Shown: one piece after another, positions 1 through 5,533 of the stretch
Layout: each line of letters begins with the position of its first letter
Position numbering within the stretch: the first letter of the stretch is position 1
Assembly: GCA_002400675.1 (NCBI GenBank)
Contig: NVQY01000231.1
Span: 1 to 5,748, forward strand
Direction: 5' to 3'
From: Paracoccaceae bacterium
GTDB lineage: Bacteria; Pseudomonadota; Alphaproteobacteria; Rhodobacterales; Rhodobacteraceae
DNA: 5,748 nt
Translations under genes and position numbers: made by a program
Notes under the pieces: model-generated
The model's database searches: none
Seen by the model: the letters and a program-made list of their open reading frames with translations, nothing else
What the model was told of the DNA's origin: nothing

Positions 1-1
1 C

Positions 2-1105
2 CACGCCGAGGAAAAGAAAAATGTGATCGAGGCCGGCGGTCTTTACGTCATGGCCTCTGAACGCCACGAAAGCCGGCGCATCGACAACCAGTTGCGCGGC
101 CGGTCCGGTCGTCAGGGCGACCCGGGGCGCACGGTGTTCTACCTTAGCCTCGAAGACGACCTGATGCGGATTTTCGGCTCCGAACGGCTGGAAAAGGTTC
201 TGACCACGCTGGGCCTGAAAGAAGGCGAAGCGATCATTCACCCGTGGGTCAACAAATCGCTCGAACGCGCCCAAGCCAAGGTCGAGGGGCGCAATTTCGA
301 CATGCGCAAGAACATCCTCAAGTTTGACGACGTGATGAACGACCAGCGCAAGGTGATCTTTGGCCAGCGCCGCGAAATTATGTCGACTGCTGATTTGTCC
401 GACATCACCGCCGATATGCGCCATCAGGTCATTGACGATCTGGTTGACGTCCACATGCCGGCAAAATCCTATGCCGACCAGTGGGACACCGAAGGGCTGT
501 ATGCGCAGGTGATCGAAAAGCTGGGCGTTGACGAACCGGTGATGGAATGGGCCGCCGAAGAAGGCGTCGACGACGAAGAAATCCGCGAACGCCTGATCAA
601 GGCCACGGACGAGATGATGGCGAAAAAGGCTGTCTCGTTTGGCACCGAAAACATGCGTAACATTGAAAAGCAGATCCTGCTGCAATCCATTGACAGCAAA
701 TGGCGCGAACATCTGTTGACGCTGGAACACCTGCGCTCGGTCGTGGGTTTCCGCGGCTACGCCCAGCGTGATCCGCTGAACGAATACAAGAACGAAGCGT
801 TCCAACTGTTCGAAAACCTGCTGGACGGCCTGCGAGAAACCGTCACCCAAAGCCTTGCGCGTATCCGGCCTCTGACCGAGGACGAACAGCGCCAGATGAT
901 GTTGCAACAGGCCGCGCAACAGGGGATTGCCCCAATCGCGGACGGCACCCCGGAAACGGCGGCCCCGGCCCCTGAACCTGCCGCCGCCCCAGCCCAAGAG
1001 TTCGTCGAAGATGACCCGACAACCTGGGGGAATCCGGGCCGCAACGGCAAATGTCCCTGTGGCAGCGGCAAAAAGTTCAAGCATTGCCATGGGCGCCTGT
1101 CCTGA
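2..1105 (+). CDS. secA: Protein translocase ATPase SecA, C-terminal 367 residues (5' end outside window)
   Basis: SecA is the cytoplasmic ATPase that drives unfolded preproteins through the SecYEG channel. The frame is open from base 2 ([13 protein letters not shown]), so the gene enters from the left; the GTG at 23 is internal. Seen in order: the end of the second nucleotide-binding fold with the arginine-finger helicase motif [10 protein letters not shown] (residues 33-42 of the fragment); the helical scaffold stretch [17 protein letters not shown]; the two-helix-finger region around [27 protein letters not shown]; an Ala/Pro-rich flexible linker; and a SEC-C zinc motif [14 protein letters not shown] with Cys351, Cys353, Cys362 and His363 of the fragment. 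The motif is complete, so the C-terminus is intact and, by analogy with other SecA proteins, should contact SecB and lipid. A hairpin follows 34 bases after the stop. Identification is secure; strong resemblance to alphaproteobacterial SecA is my inference from the residues. Confidence 0.98.
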   Translation, partial: HAEEKKNVIEAGGLYVMASERHESRRIDNQLRGRSGRQGDPGRTVFYLSLEDDLMRIFGSERLEKVLTTLGLKEGEAIIHPWVNKSLERAQAKVEGRNFDMRKNILKFDDVMNDQRKVIFGQRREIMSTADLSDITADMRHQVIDDLVDVHMPAKSYADQWDTEGLYAQVIEKLGVDEPVMEWAAEEGVDDEEIRERLIKATDEMMAKKAVSFGTENMRNIEKQILLQSIDSKWREHLLTLEHLRSVVGFRGYAQRDPLNEYKNEAFQLFENLLDGLRETVTQSLARIRPLTEDEQRQMMLQQAAQQGIAPIADGTPETAAPAPEPAAAPAQEFVEDDPTTWGNPGRNGKCPCGSGKKFKHCHGRLS

Positions 1106-1139
1106 CACCTCTGCCTTGAACACGCCCAAATGACTCCGC

Positions 1140-1165
1140 AAGACGGCCACATGCTGGCCGTCTTT
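1140..1165 (+). terminator. Hairpin after secA, probable intrinsic terminator
   Basis: A perfect 10-bp stem, AAGACGGCCA (1140-1149) and TGGCCGTCTT (1155-1164), encloses a five-base loop. The downstream T run is short (TTT, then GCC), so termination may be partial. Its place, 34 bases after the secA stop and 44 bases before the next start codon, fits the end of the secA transcript. The next gene could be read by leakage or from a promoter I cannot see in the 44 bases between. Confidence 0.7.
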
Positions 1166-1198
1166 GCCTGTCACATCTTTCGTGACCCAAAAGGTAAC

Positions 1199-1204
1199 GG
1201 AGGG
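1199..1204 (+). promoter_or_regulatory. Ribosome binding site that sets the start at 1209
   Basis: GGAGGG lies four bases before the ATG at 1209 and decides the start. The same frame is open back to a TTG at 1164, but that codon lies within the terminator hairpin, has no Shine-Dalgarno sequence, and would put 15 residues ahead of an otherwise normal basic-then-hydrophobic N-terminus. Confidence 0.75.
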
Positions 1205-1208
1205 TGAG

Positions 1209-2228
1209 ATGTCTAGAAAACGTTTGGTATCCATGGTCGGCGGCACGGTTCTTAGCGCCTTGGCCATTGGCTTTTTCATGCAGCGTGGGGAATCCGCCGC
1301 GCCGCGCAATCTGGTGCCGTCCTTGCCGGCCCCGGTGCAGCAGTCGGTTCTGCAACCGGCGGTCTCCATCGCCCCGGACGCAGTAACCTTTGCCGATCCG
1401 GTGTCGCAACCTGACGCGCAGACCCTCATTCTGGCATCGTCCAGCGTGCCCTCACTGATTGCTCCGTCCTTGCCGAAACTGGCATACCTTTCCAGCCCCG
1501 ACACGGATGCCCTGCCGGGTGGGGCAGATGTCCCCGCCGACCCCGCGTCGCCCCGCCTTGGGTGCGATGTGACGGCAACGGCGACCCCCGGCGCGATGGC
1601 CATGGTCGATTTGCAAATCTCGGCTCCGTGTTTCATCAATGAACGCCTGACGGTCCACCACAACGGCATGATCTTTACCCAGACAACCGACAAATCCGGC
1701 AAGGTATCGGTCAACGTGCCCGCCCTTAGCCAGCAGGCCGTGTTCGTCATCGCATTTGGCGACGGGCGCGGCACCGTCGCGCTGGCAAACGTGCCGGATC
1801 TGGCAGATTTCGACCGGGTTGCCGTGCAATGGACCGGTAAGGCTGGTTTCCAACTGCACGCCCGCGAATTTGGTGCCGCCTACGGGGCACCGGGCCACGT
1901 CTGGTCCGGCCTGCCTGCGGACAAACGCCAAAGCCTTGGGTTTGTCACTCGCCTTGGGGACAGCGAAACGCTGATTCCACAAATGGCCGAGGTCTATACT
2001 TTCCCCTCTGGCGTCTCTGCAAAGGCCGGAGTCGTCGCCTTAAGCGTCGAAGCCGAAGTTACAGCCGGCAACTGCGGGCGAGATATTTCTGCGCAATCCC
2101 TCGAACTGCGCGGCAATTCAACCCTCAGAACCCGTGATCTGGAGATGACAATGCCAAATTGCGATGCAAAAGGCGACTTTCTGGTGTTGAATAATCTTGT
2201 AGATGACCTGAAGATCGCAGCCAAGTAA
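1209..2228 (+). CDS. Membrane-anchored extracytoplasmic protein of unknown function, encoded next to secA
   Basis: 339 residues from the ATG with the strong ribosome binding site. The N-terminus is MSRKR followed by one hydrophobic segment (about residues 6-24), with no clear signal-peptidase site, so a single membrane anchor with the rest outside the cytoplasm is likely. Residues about 30-115 are rich in Pro, Ala and Ser and look like a disordered linker. A compact C-terminal part follows with four cysteines (119, 141, 289, 318), suitable for two disulfides in the periplasm. I recall similar proteins beside secA in Rhodobacterales, sometimes labelled 'translocase'; that name seems to come from the neighbour, and I see no ATPase or channel motif here. 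A role connected with export is therefore only a guess by position. The gene is intact and has the same GC-rich composition as secA. Confidence 0.85.
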   Translation: MSRKRLVSMVGGTVLSALAIGFFMQRGESAAPRNLVPSLPAPVQQSVLQPAVSIAPDAVTFADPVSQPDAQTLILASSSVPSLIAPSLPKLAYLSSPDTDALPGGADVPADPASPRLGCDVTATATPGAMAMVDLQISAPCFINERLTVHHNGMIFTQTTDKSGKVSVNVPALSQQAVFVIAFGDGRGTVALANVPDLADFDRVAVQWTGKAGFQLHAREFGAAYGAPGHVWSGLPADKRQSLGFVTRLGDSETLIPQMAEVYTFPSGVSAKAGVVALSVEAEVTAGNCGRDISAQSLELRGNSTLRTRDLEMTMPNCDAKGDFLVLNNLVDDLKIAAK

Positions 2229-2264
2229 ACTGCGCAAATTCAGGATCTGACATGACCAGACGAC

Positions 2265-2870
2265 ATGATTAGATACTGTGCGGCGATATTCGCCGCACTT
2301 TTCATTCTTGCCACGGCCTTTCCTGCCGTGGCGCAGGACGTGACGCTGACGTCGCGCGACGGCAAGGTCGAAATTGTTGGCACGATTCTGGGTTTTGACG
2401 GCGAATTCTACCGCGTCGACACCAAATTCGGAGAGTTGACCATCGACGGCTCCGGCGTTCTGTGTGACGGGCCGGGCTGCCCCAACCTGACCAGTTTTGT
2501 CGCCGAAGTGGTGTTTTCCGGCTCCTCCACCATGGCCGAGATCCTGCTGCCTTCGCTGGTCGAAGGGTTCGCGCGACGCTCTGGCCTGACCACGCGCCGG
2601 GCCGCACTTGCGGAATCGCAGTTTGAATACATCCTGTCGGATTCCGGCGTGACCGTGGCCCGCTTTACCTTCGCGGTCTCAAACACCGACGACGGATTTT
2701 CCGACCTTCTGGCAAACGAGGCCGACGTGGTGCTGGCCTTGCGCGAAATCCGCCAGGGGGAACGCAGCCTCGCCTATGAGGCGGGGATGGGCGACATGAC
2801 GGGCCGCAAACGCGCGCGGGTGCTAGCGCTGGACGCGATGGTGCCGGCAGCGTCAGCAAAATATCCTTAA
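2265..2870 (+). pseudogene. PstS-like phosphate-binding protein, N-terminal part only, truncated at a junction
   Basis: The 201-residue frame begins with a textbook signal peptide: MIRY, a hydrophobic core, and a cleavage site PAVA|QD after residue 23, so the product is periplasmic. A short N-terminal domain follows with a cysteine pair (C67 and C72 in VLCDGPGCPNL). The start of a type-2 periplasmic binding fold comes next, with FSGSSTMAEILLPSLVEGFA (84-103) resembling phosphate-binding PstS proteins. Rhodobacterales homologues, as I recall them, are much longer and carry an OmpA-like domain at the C-terminus; here everything after ALDAMVP (about residue 194) is missing. The last residues, ASAKYP, are an out-of-frame reading of the PhoX sequence beyond the junction. 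It lies 36 bases after the preceding gene, probably on the same transcript. No good Shine-Dalgarno sequence is visible. Family assignment is fairly sure; truncation is clear. Confidence 0.8.
2843..2858. other. Junction between two DNA backgrounds
   Basis: To the left, the PstS-like frame reads a family-typical ALDAMVP ending at 2846. To the right, another frame (codons starting at 2846, 2849 and so on) reads GSVSKISLSRVDGKW, typical PhoX sequence that continues without a stop into the phosphatase at 2915. The two homologies therefore meet within a few bases, in different frames, and base composition falls sharply at the same place. An imperfect inverted repeat flanks the point: GCTGGACGC (2828-2836) and GCGTCAGC (2850-2857). 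No insertion-sequence end, integrase or tRNA is visible here. Confidence 0.75.
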
Positions 2871-2914
2871 GTCGCGTAGACGGAAAATGGCAGGCCGATC
2901 TTAAACAATCAAAA

Positions 2915-4075
2915 ATGATGGACTTAAGCTCAATCGATGGCGGTCAGGTTCTTTGTTCTGGCATCGTAACCCCATGGGGCACACCGCTGCTCGCCGAAGA
3001 ATACTTCTTCTTCAACACTGCGGTATGGAATCACCCGCGCAACCACGATGAGGACGAACGGCCAGGCTATAAGGGTGGCAATGATATTACCTATATCAAG
3101 CCAAAAAACATGACCCAATATTTGGGTAAAATGGCCAATCCTTATCGCTATGGCTATATGTTTGAAATCAACAACGCTGCATCAGCTGAAGGCGAAGAAC
3201 TGGTCAAACACTATGCGACCGGACGCCTGAGCCATGAGACAGCAGCAATCATGCCAGACATGAAAACCGTCTATATGAGCGATGATGATTCTGCCAAATA
3301 CAACCACAAAGTCTACAACACGGCTTCTGGTGGTGTGTTGTTTAAATTTGTCTCCGACCATAAAGGCGATTTAAGCTCTGGCACATTATATGCAGCAAAA
3401 CTTGTACAGGACGGCACCAGCGACCCACACAAAACCGGGTTCAATGTTTCCTGGGTCATGCTTGGTAAATCCAATAATGCCCAGATTGGCGGCTGGATCG
3501 CGGAATATGACGATGTGAAAGTGTCTGATTACGTTGAAGGGCAATCGAATTACGTCTCAAATGAAGACATCAACAACTGGGCAGAAGGAAAAACTGGCAA
3601 AGACTTGAATGGCGACGGGACTGTTGGTTCCTATAAAGACGACCGCCCGGCATTTTTGGAATCGAGACGCGCAGCTGCGGCCCTTGGTGCCACCAACGAA
3701 TGGGACAAACTGGAAGGTGTTACCTCATATGGCAGCACTGTCTATGTGGGTGCATCATCATTGTCCTGGACCATGGATAAAACCTGGGGTGACCCGAACT
3801 GGATGACAGGCAAACGCGATGAAACCAATGGCGGTGCCATTGCGCTGGACAAGGAAGATTGTGGTGGAGTTTATGTCGCTAACACTGGTGCGGACTACAA
3901 CATTACAAGGCTTGAGCCACATGTGATTGGCAAAACCACCGCAGACGGTAAATGCGAAGTAGACCGGCCAGCAAATCCGGACAACATTTTGGCGCTTGCC
4001 GGTGGAGTTCTGCTCATTGGTGAAGATGCGGGCAAGAAAAAACACCCAGTCGATATGCTTTGGATGGTGAAGTAA
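2915..4075 (+). CDS. phoX: PhoX-family alkaline phosphatase, C-terminal part (5' end lost at the junction)
   Basis: PhoX enzymes are exported, calcium- and iron-dependent phosphatases that release phosphate from organic esters under phosphate starvation. Seen: VLCSGIVTPWGT followed by LAEEY (Cys14, Glu28, Glu29 from the ATG at 2915), the family signature region that includes a conserved metal-site cysteine; GRLSHETAAIMPDMKTVYMSDD (start near 103) in its typical place; DLNGDGTVG (230-238), which looks like a calcium-binding loop; FLESRRAAAALGATNEWDKLEG (from 247); and a final ANPDNILALAGGVLLIGEDAG. The ATG at 2915 has no ribosome binding site and is only the first Met in the window. Homology continues upstream in frame at least to 2846 (GSVSKISLSRVDGKW), so this is a fragment of about 410 residues from a protein normally near 600-700. 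Signal peptide, promoter and any Pho box are missing. Family assignment is secure; the fragment is unlikely to make active enzyme as it stands. Confidence 0.88.
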   Translation: MMDLSSIDGGQVLCSGIVTPWGTPLLAEEYFFFNTAVWNHPRNHDEDERPGYKGGNDITYIKPKNMTQYLGKMANPYRYGYMFEINNAASAEGEELVKHYATGRLSHETAAIMPDMKTVYMSDDDSAKYNHKVYNTASGGVLFKFVSDHKGDLSSGTLYAAKLVQDGTSDPHKTGFNVSWVMLGKSNNAQIGGWIAEYDDVKVSDYVEGQSNYVSNEDINNWAEGKTGKDLNGDGTVGSYKDDRPAFLESRRAAAALGATNEWDKLEGVTSYGSTVYVGASSLSWTMDKTWGDPNWMTGKRDETNGGAIALDKEDCGGVYVANTGADYNITRLEPHVIGKTTADGKCEVDRPANPDNILALAGGVLLIGEDAGKKKHPVDMLWMVK

Positions 4076-4091
4076 GCAATCTAAATTATTC

Positions 4092-4134
4092 AAAAAAAAG
4101 CCCGCCGTGTGAAAATTCGGCGGGTTTAATTTTG
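4092..4134. terminator. Bidirectional terminator between convergent genes
   Basis: CCCGCCG (4101-4107) pairs with CGGCGGG (4118-4124) around a 10-base loop, with two or three further weak pairs outside the stem. On the + strand the stem is followed by TTTAATTTT; on the - strand the run of eight A's before the stem becomes a T tract. It lies 25 bases after the phoX stop and about 40 bases after the stop of the convergent SCP2 gene, so it can end both transcripts. Confidence 0.85.
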
Positions 4135-4165
4135 TGCGGTATTAGTAATGTCGCTAAGACAAAAA

Positions 4166-4468
4166 TTAGCTCAACAATGTTCCAAGCTGCATGGCGATAC
4201 CCATGTCACCGTCAACTTTCAACTTGCCTGACATGAAGGCCATTTGTGCATTGAGATCGCCGGAAGCAATTTCTGCAAAGTCTTCCATTGAAACACCGAT
4301 AGTGCAATCAGCTTCGCCGGTCTCATTGTCTACAACGGCCTCATCGCCAGTTGCATCAATGCGAATGGCACCATCATCACCAAAATCAAAAAGAACGATT
4401 TTCCCGTCAATTCCGCCTTTTTCAGCAACGCTTTTTTTCATTCCGTCTGTGAGTTCTGCAAGTGACAT
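4166..4468 (-). CDS. Small SCP2 sterol-carrier-domain protein
   Basis: A stand-alone SCP2 domain of 100 residues, the usual length for single-domain bacterial members. These proteins bind lipids or acyl chains in a hydrophobic pocket, but the bacterial single-domain forms have no settled substrate. Seen: an N-terminal helix (LAELTDGMKKSVAEKGG), strands around GKIVLFDFGDDGAIRID and ADCTIGVSMEDFAEIASGDLN (54-73), and the characteristic MAFMSGKLKVDGDMGIAMQL (76-95). No signal peptide is present, so it is cytoplasmic. The start is supported by AAGGA seven bases upstream on the - strand. A possible promoter lies about 50 bases before the start. It is convergent with phoX across the shared terminator and divergent from the cupin gene, so it is probably transcribed alone. 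The reading frame is intact and its composition matches the rest of the right-hand block. Confidence 0.88.
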   Translation of the reverse strand: MSLAELTDGMKKSVAEKGGIDGKIVLFDFGDDGAIRIDATGDEAVVDNETGEADCTIGVSMEDFAEIASGDLNAQMAFMSGKLKVDGDMGIAMQLGTLLS

Positions 4469-4516
4469 TTCAATTTCCTTTAAGCTTAGTTGAGTGACAA
4501 ATCAGCACGTTTATTA

Positions 4517-4545
4517 AATATGCCGCAAATCAGATGATAGTTCAA
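4517..4545 (-). promoter_or_regulatory. Possible sigma70-type promoter for the SCP2 gene
   Basis: Read on the - strand, TTGAAC (4545-4540) and CATATT (4522-4517) are separated by 17 bases and resemble -35 and -10 elements. The -10 element is about 49 bases before the SCP2 start codon. The region is AT-rich, so chance matches are expected; this is a sequence-only guess. Confidence 0.3.
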
Positions 4546-4565
4546 TTGCCGACCTATTAGCGCAG

Positions 4566-4575
4566 TTTACGTAAA
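4566..4575. promoter_or_regulatory. Palindrome TTTACGTAAA, possible operator
   Basis: A perfect 10-base palindrome sits in the divergent intergenic region, about 98 bases from the SCP2 start and about 143 bases from the cupin start. The symmetry does not extend beyond ten bases. It could be a dimeric regulator site or chance in AT-rich DNA; I do not recognise a specific regulator. Confidence 0.2.
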
Positions 4576-4718
4576 ATGCCAAACAGTAGGCAAAAAATAC
4601 TTTATATTACGTTCAATTAAAATATCGATTGTTGATAATTAATGAGAACCAATTCGCAAAATTTGATCTACATTCACATAACATTCGATTCAAAAAAACA
4701 TAAATTTGAGACCAAGCA

Positions 4719-5051
4719 ATGAAAATACCGAATCTACCGTTCACCACAACCGACTGGTCAAAAATGCCAGCAACCGAACACCCAGGAGAGACTGGAAAGG
4801 CAATATGGAGAACCTTCGAAATTGGCGACCTTCGGGTTCGTCATGTGGAATACACTGCTGGATATCTGGCTGATCACTGGTGCGATAGAGGACATGTGCT
4901 TTATGTTTTGGAGGGGGAACTTCAATCCGAACTCAAGGACGGGCGGAAAATCATGCTAACAGCAGGCATGAGTTATCAGGTTTCGGATTTTGGTGATGCA
5001 GCCCACCGTTCATATACAAAAACCGGAGCAAAACTGTTTATCGTTGATTGA
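4719..5051 (+). CDS. Small single-domain cupin of the DHCW-motif type
   Basis: A 110-residue protein consisting of one cupin beta-barrel. The first cupin motif is recognisable around G48-YLADHWCDRGHVLYVLEG-E67, with His53, His59 and Glu65 as likely metal ligands; the second is G83 to H96 (GMSYQVSDFGDAAH), with His96 as a further likely ligand. The segment ADHWCDRGH is the hallmark of the small family catalogued as DHCW-motif cupin fold proteins, whose function is not established. No signal peptide is present, so it is cytoplasmic. The ATG at 4719 has only a weak purine stretch (GAG near 4708) before it, but the N-terminus PNLPFTTTDW is family-like and no better start exists. It is divergent from SCP2 and convergent with the GFA-type gene, so it is probably a single-gene unit. 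Its catalytic activity cannot be predicted from sequence alone. Confidence 0.85.
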   Translation: MKIPNLPFTTTDWSKMPATEHPGETGKAIWRTFEIGDLRVRHVEYTAGYLADHWCDRGHVLYVLEGELQSELKDGRKIMLTAGMSYQVSDFGDAAHRSYTKTGAKLFIVD

Positions 5052-5069
5052 ACAATTCATTTTGTTCAA
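5048..5069. repeat. Inverted repeat between convergent cupin and GFA genes
   Basis: TTGAACAA (5048-5055) and TTGTTCAA (5062-5069) form an 8-bp perfect stem with a six-base loop, overlapping the cupin stop codon. It lies in the 37-base gap between two converging genes, where a terminator would be expected. The stem is AT-rich and no T tract follows on either strand, so it would be weak at best. Confidence 0.35.
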
Positions 5070-5088
5070 ATTGGCGGGCGGAGCAACG

Positions 5089-5492
5089 CTAAAGATACTC
5101 CGGCCCTTTTCGTTTTGGCAAATCATCTCCAATTTCTAACCAAGGTAATTTTTCCTCAATTGAAACATGGAGTTTTGGTTCAAATTTTTCAGGCTCCTCC
5201 ATTGCTGCTACATATAAATGCATCACCCCTGACATGCTTTGCGAGCGAAACGAAATCGGAGAGCCGCAATTGTCACAAAATGTTCGCTCAACCCCCGGAG
5301 ATGAATTGTAGGTTTTGGGCACCTTTCCGGTCCACCTCCATTGGCCGTCCGACACCCCGATATATGTGTCATCGGCGCCGAACACTGTCGACGACAACTT
5401 TCACAATGGCAATTAACGACAGATTTAACCGGAGCATCAACTTCGAAACAAACAGCTCCGCACAGGCATCTACCGTGATGAATTTTTGCCAT
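5089..5492 (-). pseudogene. GFA/CENP-V-type zinc protein, interrupted by a one-base frameshift
   Basis: The family (often called glutathione-dependent formaldehyde-activating, GFA) has a small zinc-binding beta fold; most members have no proven activity. The first frame runs from the ATG at 5492: HHGRCLCGAVCFEV with Cys9 and Cys11, then CHCESC with Cys28, Cys30 and Cys33, then RRQCSAPMT. At about 5365-5369 the homology jumps to another frame, TYIGVSDGQWRWTGK, and continues through FCDNCG (Cys73 and Cys76 in the joined protein) to PEYL and the stop. The span of 404 bases is one short of 135 codons. Restoring one base in the ACACA stretch (coding strand) would give PMTTYIGV and a 134-residue protein of normal length. 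All expected zinc cysteines are present. This may be a young pseudogene or a sequencing error. The start is fixed by an exceptionally strong ribosome binding site. Confidence 0.85.
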
Positions 5493-5493
5493 G

Positions 5494-5506
5494 ATCACCT
5501 CCTTTT
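5494..5506 (-). promoter_or_regulatory. Near-perfect extended Shine-Dalgarno for the GFA-type gene
   Basis: Read on the - strand, AAAGGAGGTGATC ends one base before the ATG at 5492, with the core AGGAGG six or seven bases away. It complements the whole tail of 16S rRNA rather than just its core. It decides the start in favour of this ATG over the GTG at 5498, which lies inside the site. Confidence 0.85.
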
Positions 5507-5533
5507 GTTAATCTTGACTTTAGGCAAACATTT

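Larger units (their letters stand above)
4469..4718. other. AT-rich divergent intergenic region
   Basis: These 250 bases separate the divergent SCP2 and cupin starts and must hold both promoters. I see no credible small gene or RNA in it. It contains the candidate SCP2 promoter, a perfect 10-base palindrome TTTACGTAAA at 4566-4575, and AT-rich tracts such as TTTATATTA (4601-4609) and TTGATAATTAAT (4632-4643) that could serve as -10-like elements for the cupin. I cannot pick a convincing -35/-10 pair for that gene. Confidence 0.6.

Noticed and set aside
757..1152. Long - strand open frame opposite secA.
   Set aside because: It is a shadow of high-GC coding sequence; the residues are low-complexity and the + strand protein is unmistakable.
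1164..1208. A TTG at 1164 could start the gene that follows secA 15 codons earlier.
   Set aside because: It lies inside the terminator hairpin and lacks a ribosome binding site, while the ATG at 1209 has GGAGGG at good spacing.
1452..1982. A 176-codon - strand open frame opposite the gene after secA.
   Set aside because: No family-like motifs and no ribosome binding site; the + strand frame has a membrane anchor, paired cysteines and a strong start signal.
2700..3000. Insertion sequence or prophage boundary as the cause of the junction.
   Set aside because: No transposase, integrase, terminal inverted repeats, target duplication or tRNA is visible near it.
4191..4493. A 100-codon + strand open frame opposite the SCP2 gene.
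   Set aside because: It mirrors the SCP2 gene in the antisense frame; the - strand product has the SCP2 signature and a ribosome binding site.
5493..5506. The + strand bases GATCACCTCCTTT are identical to the end of 16S rRNA.
   Set aside because: The bases before it do not match 16S rRNA; the likeness is simply the complement of a strong Shine-Dalgarno site for the - strand gene.
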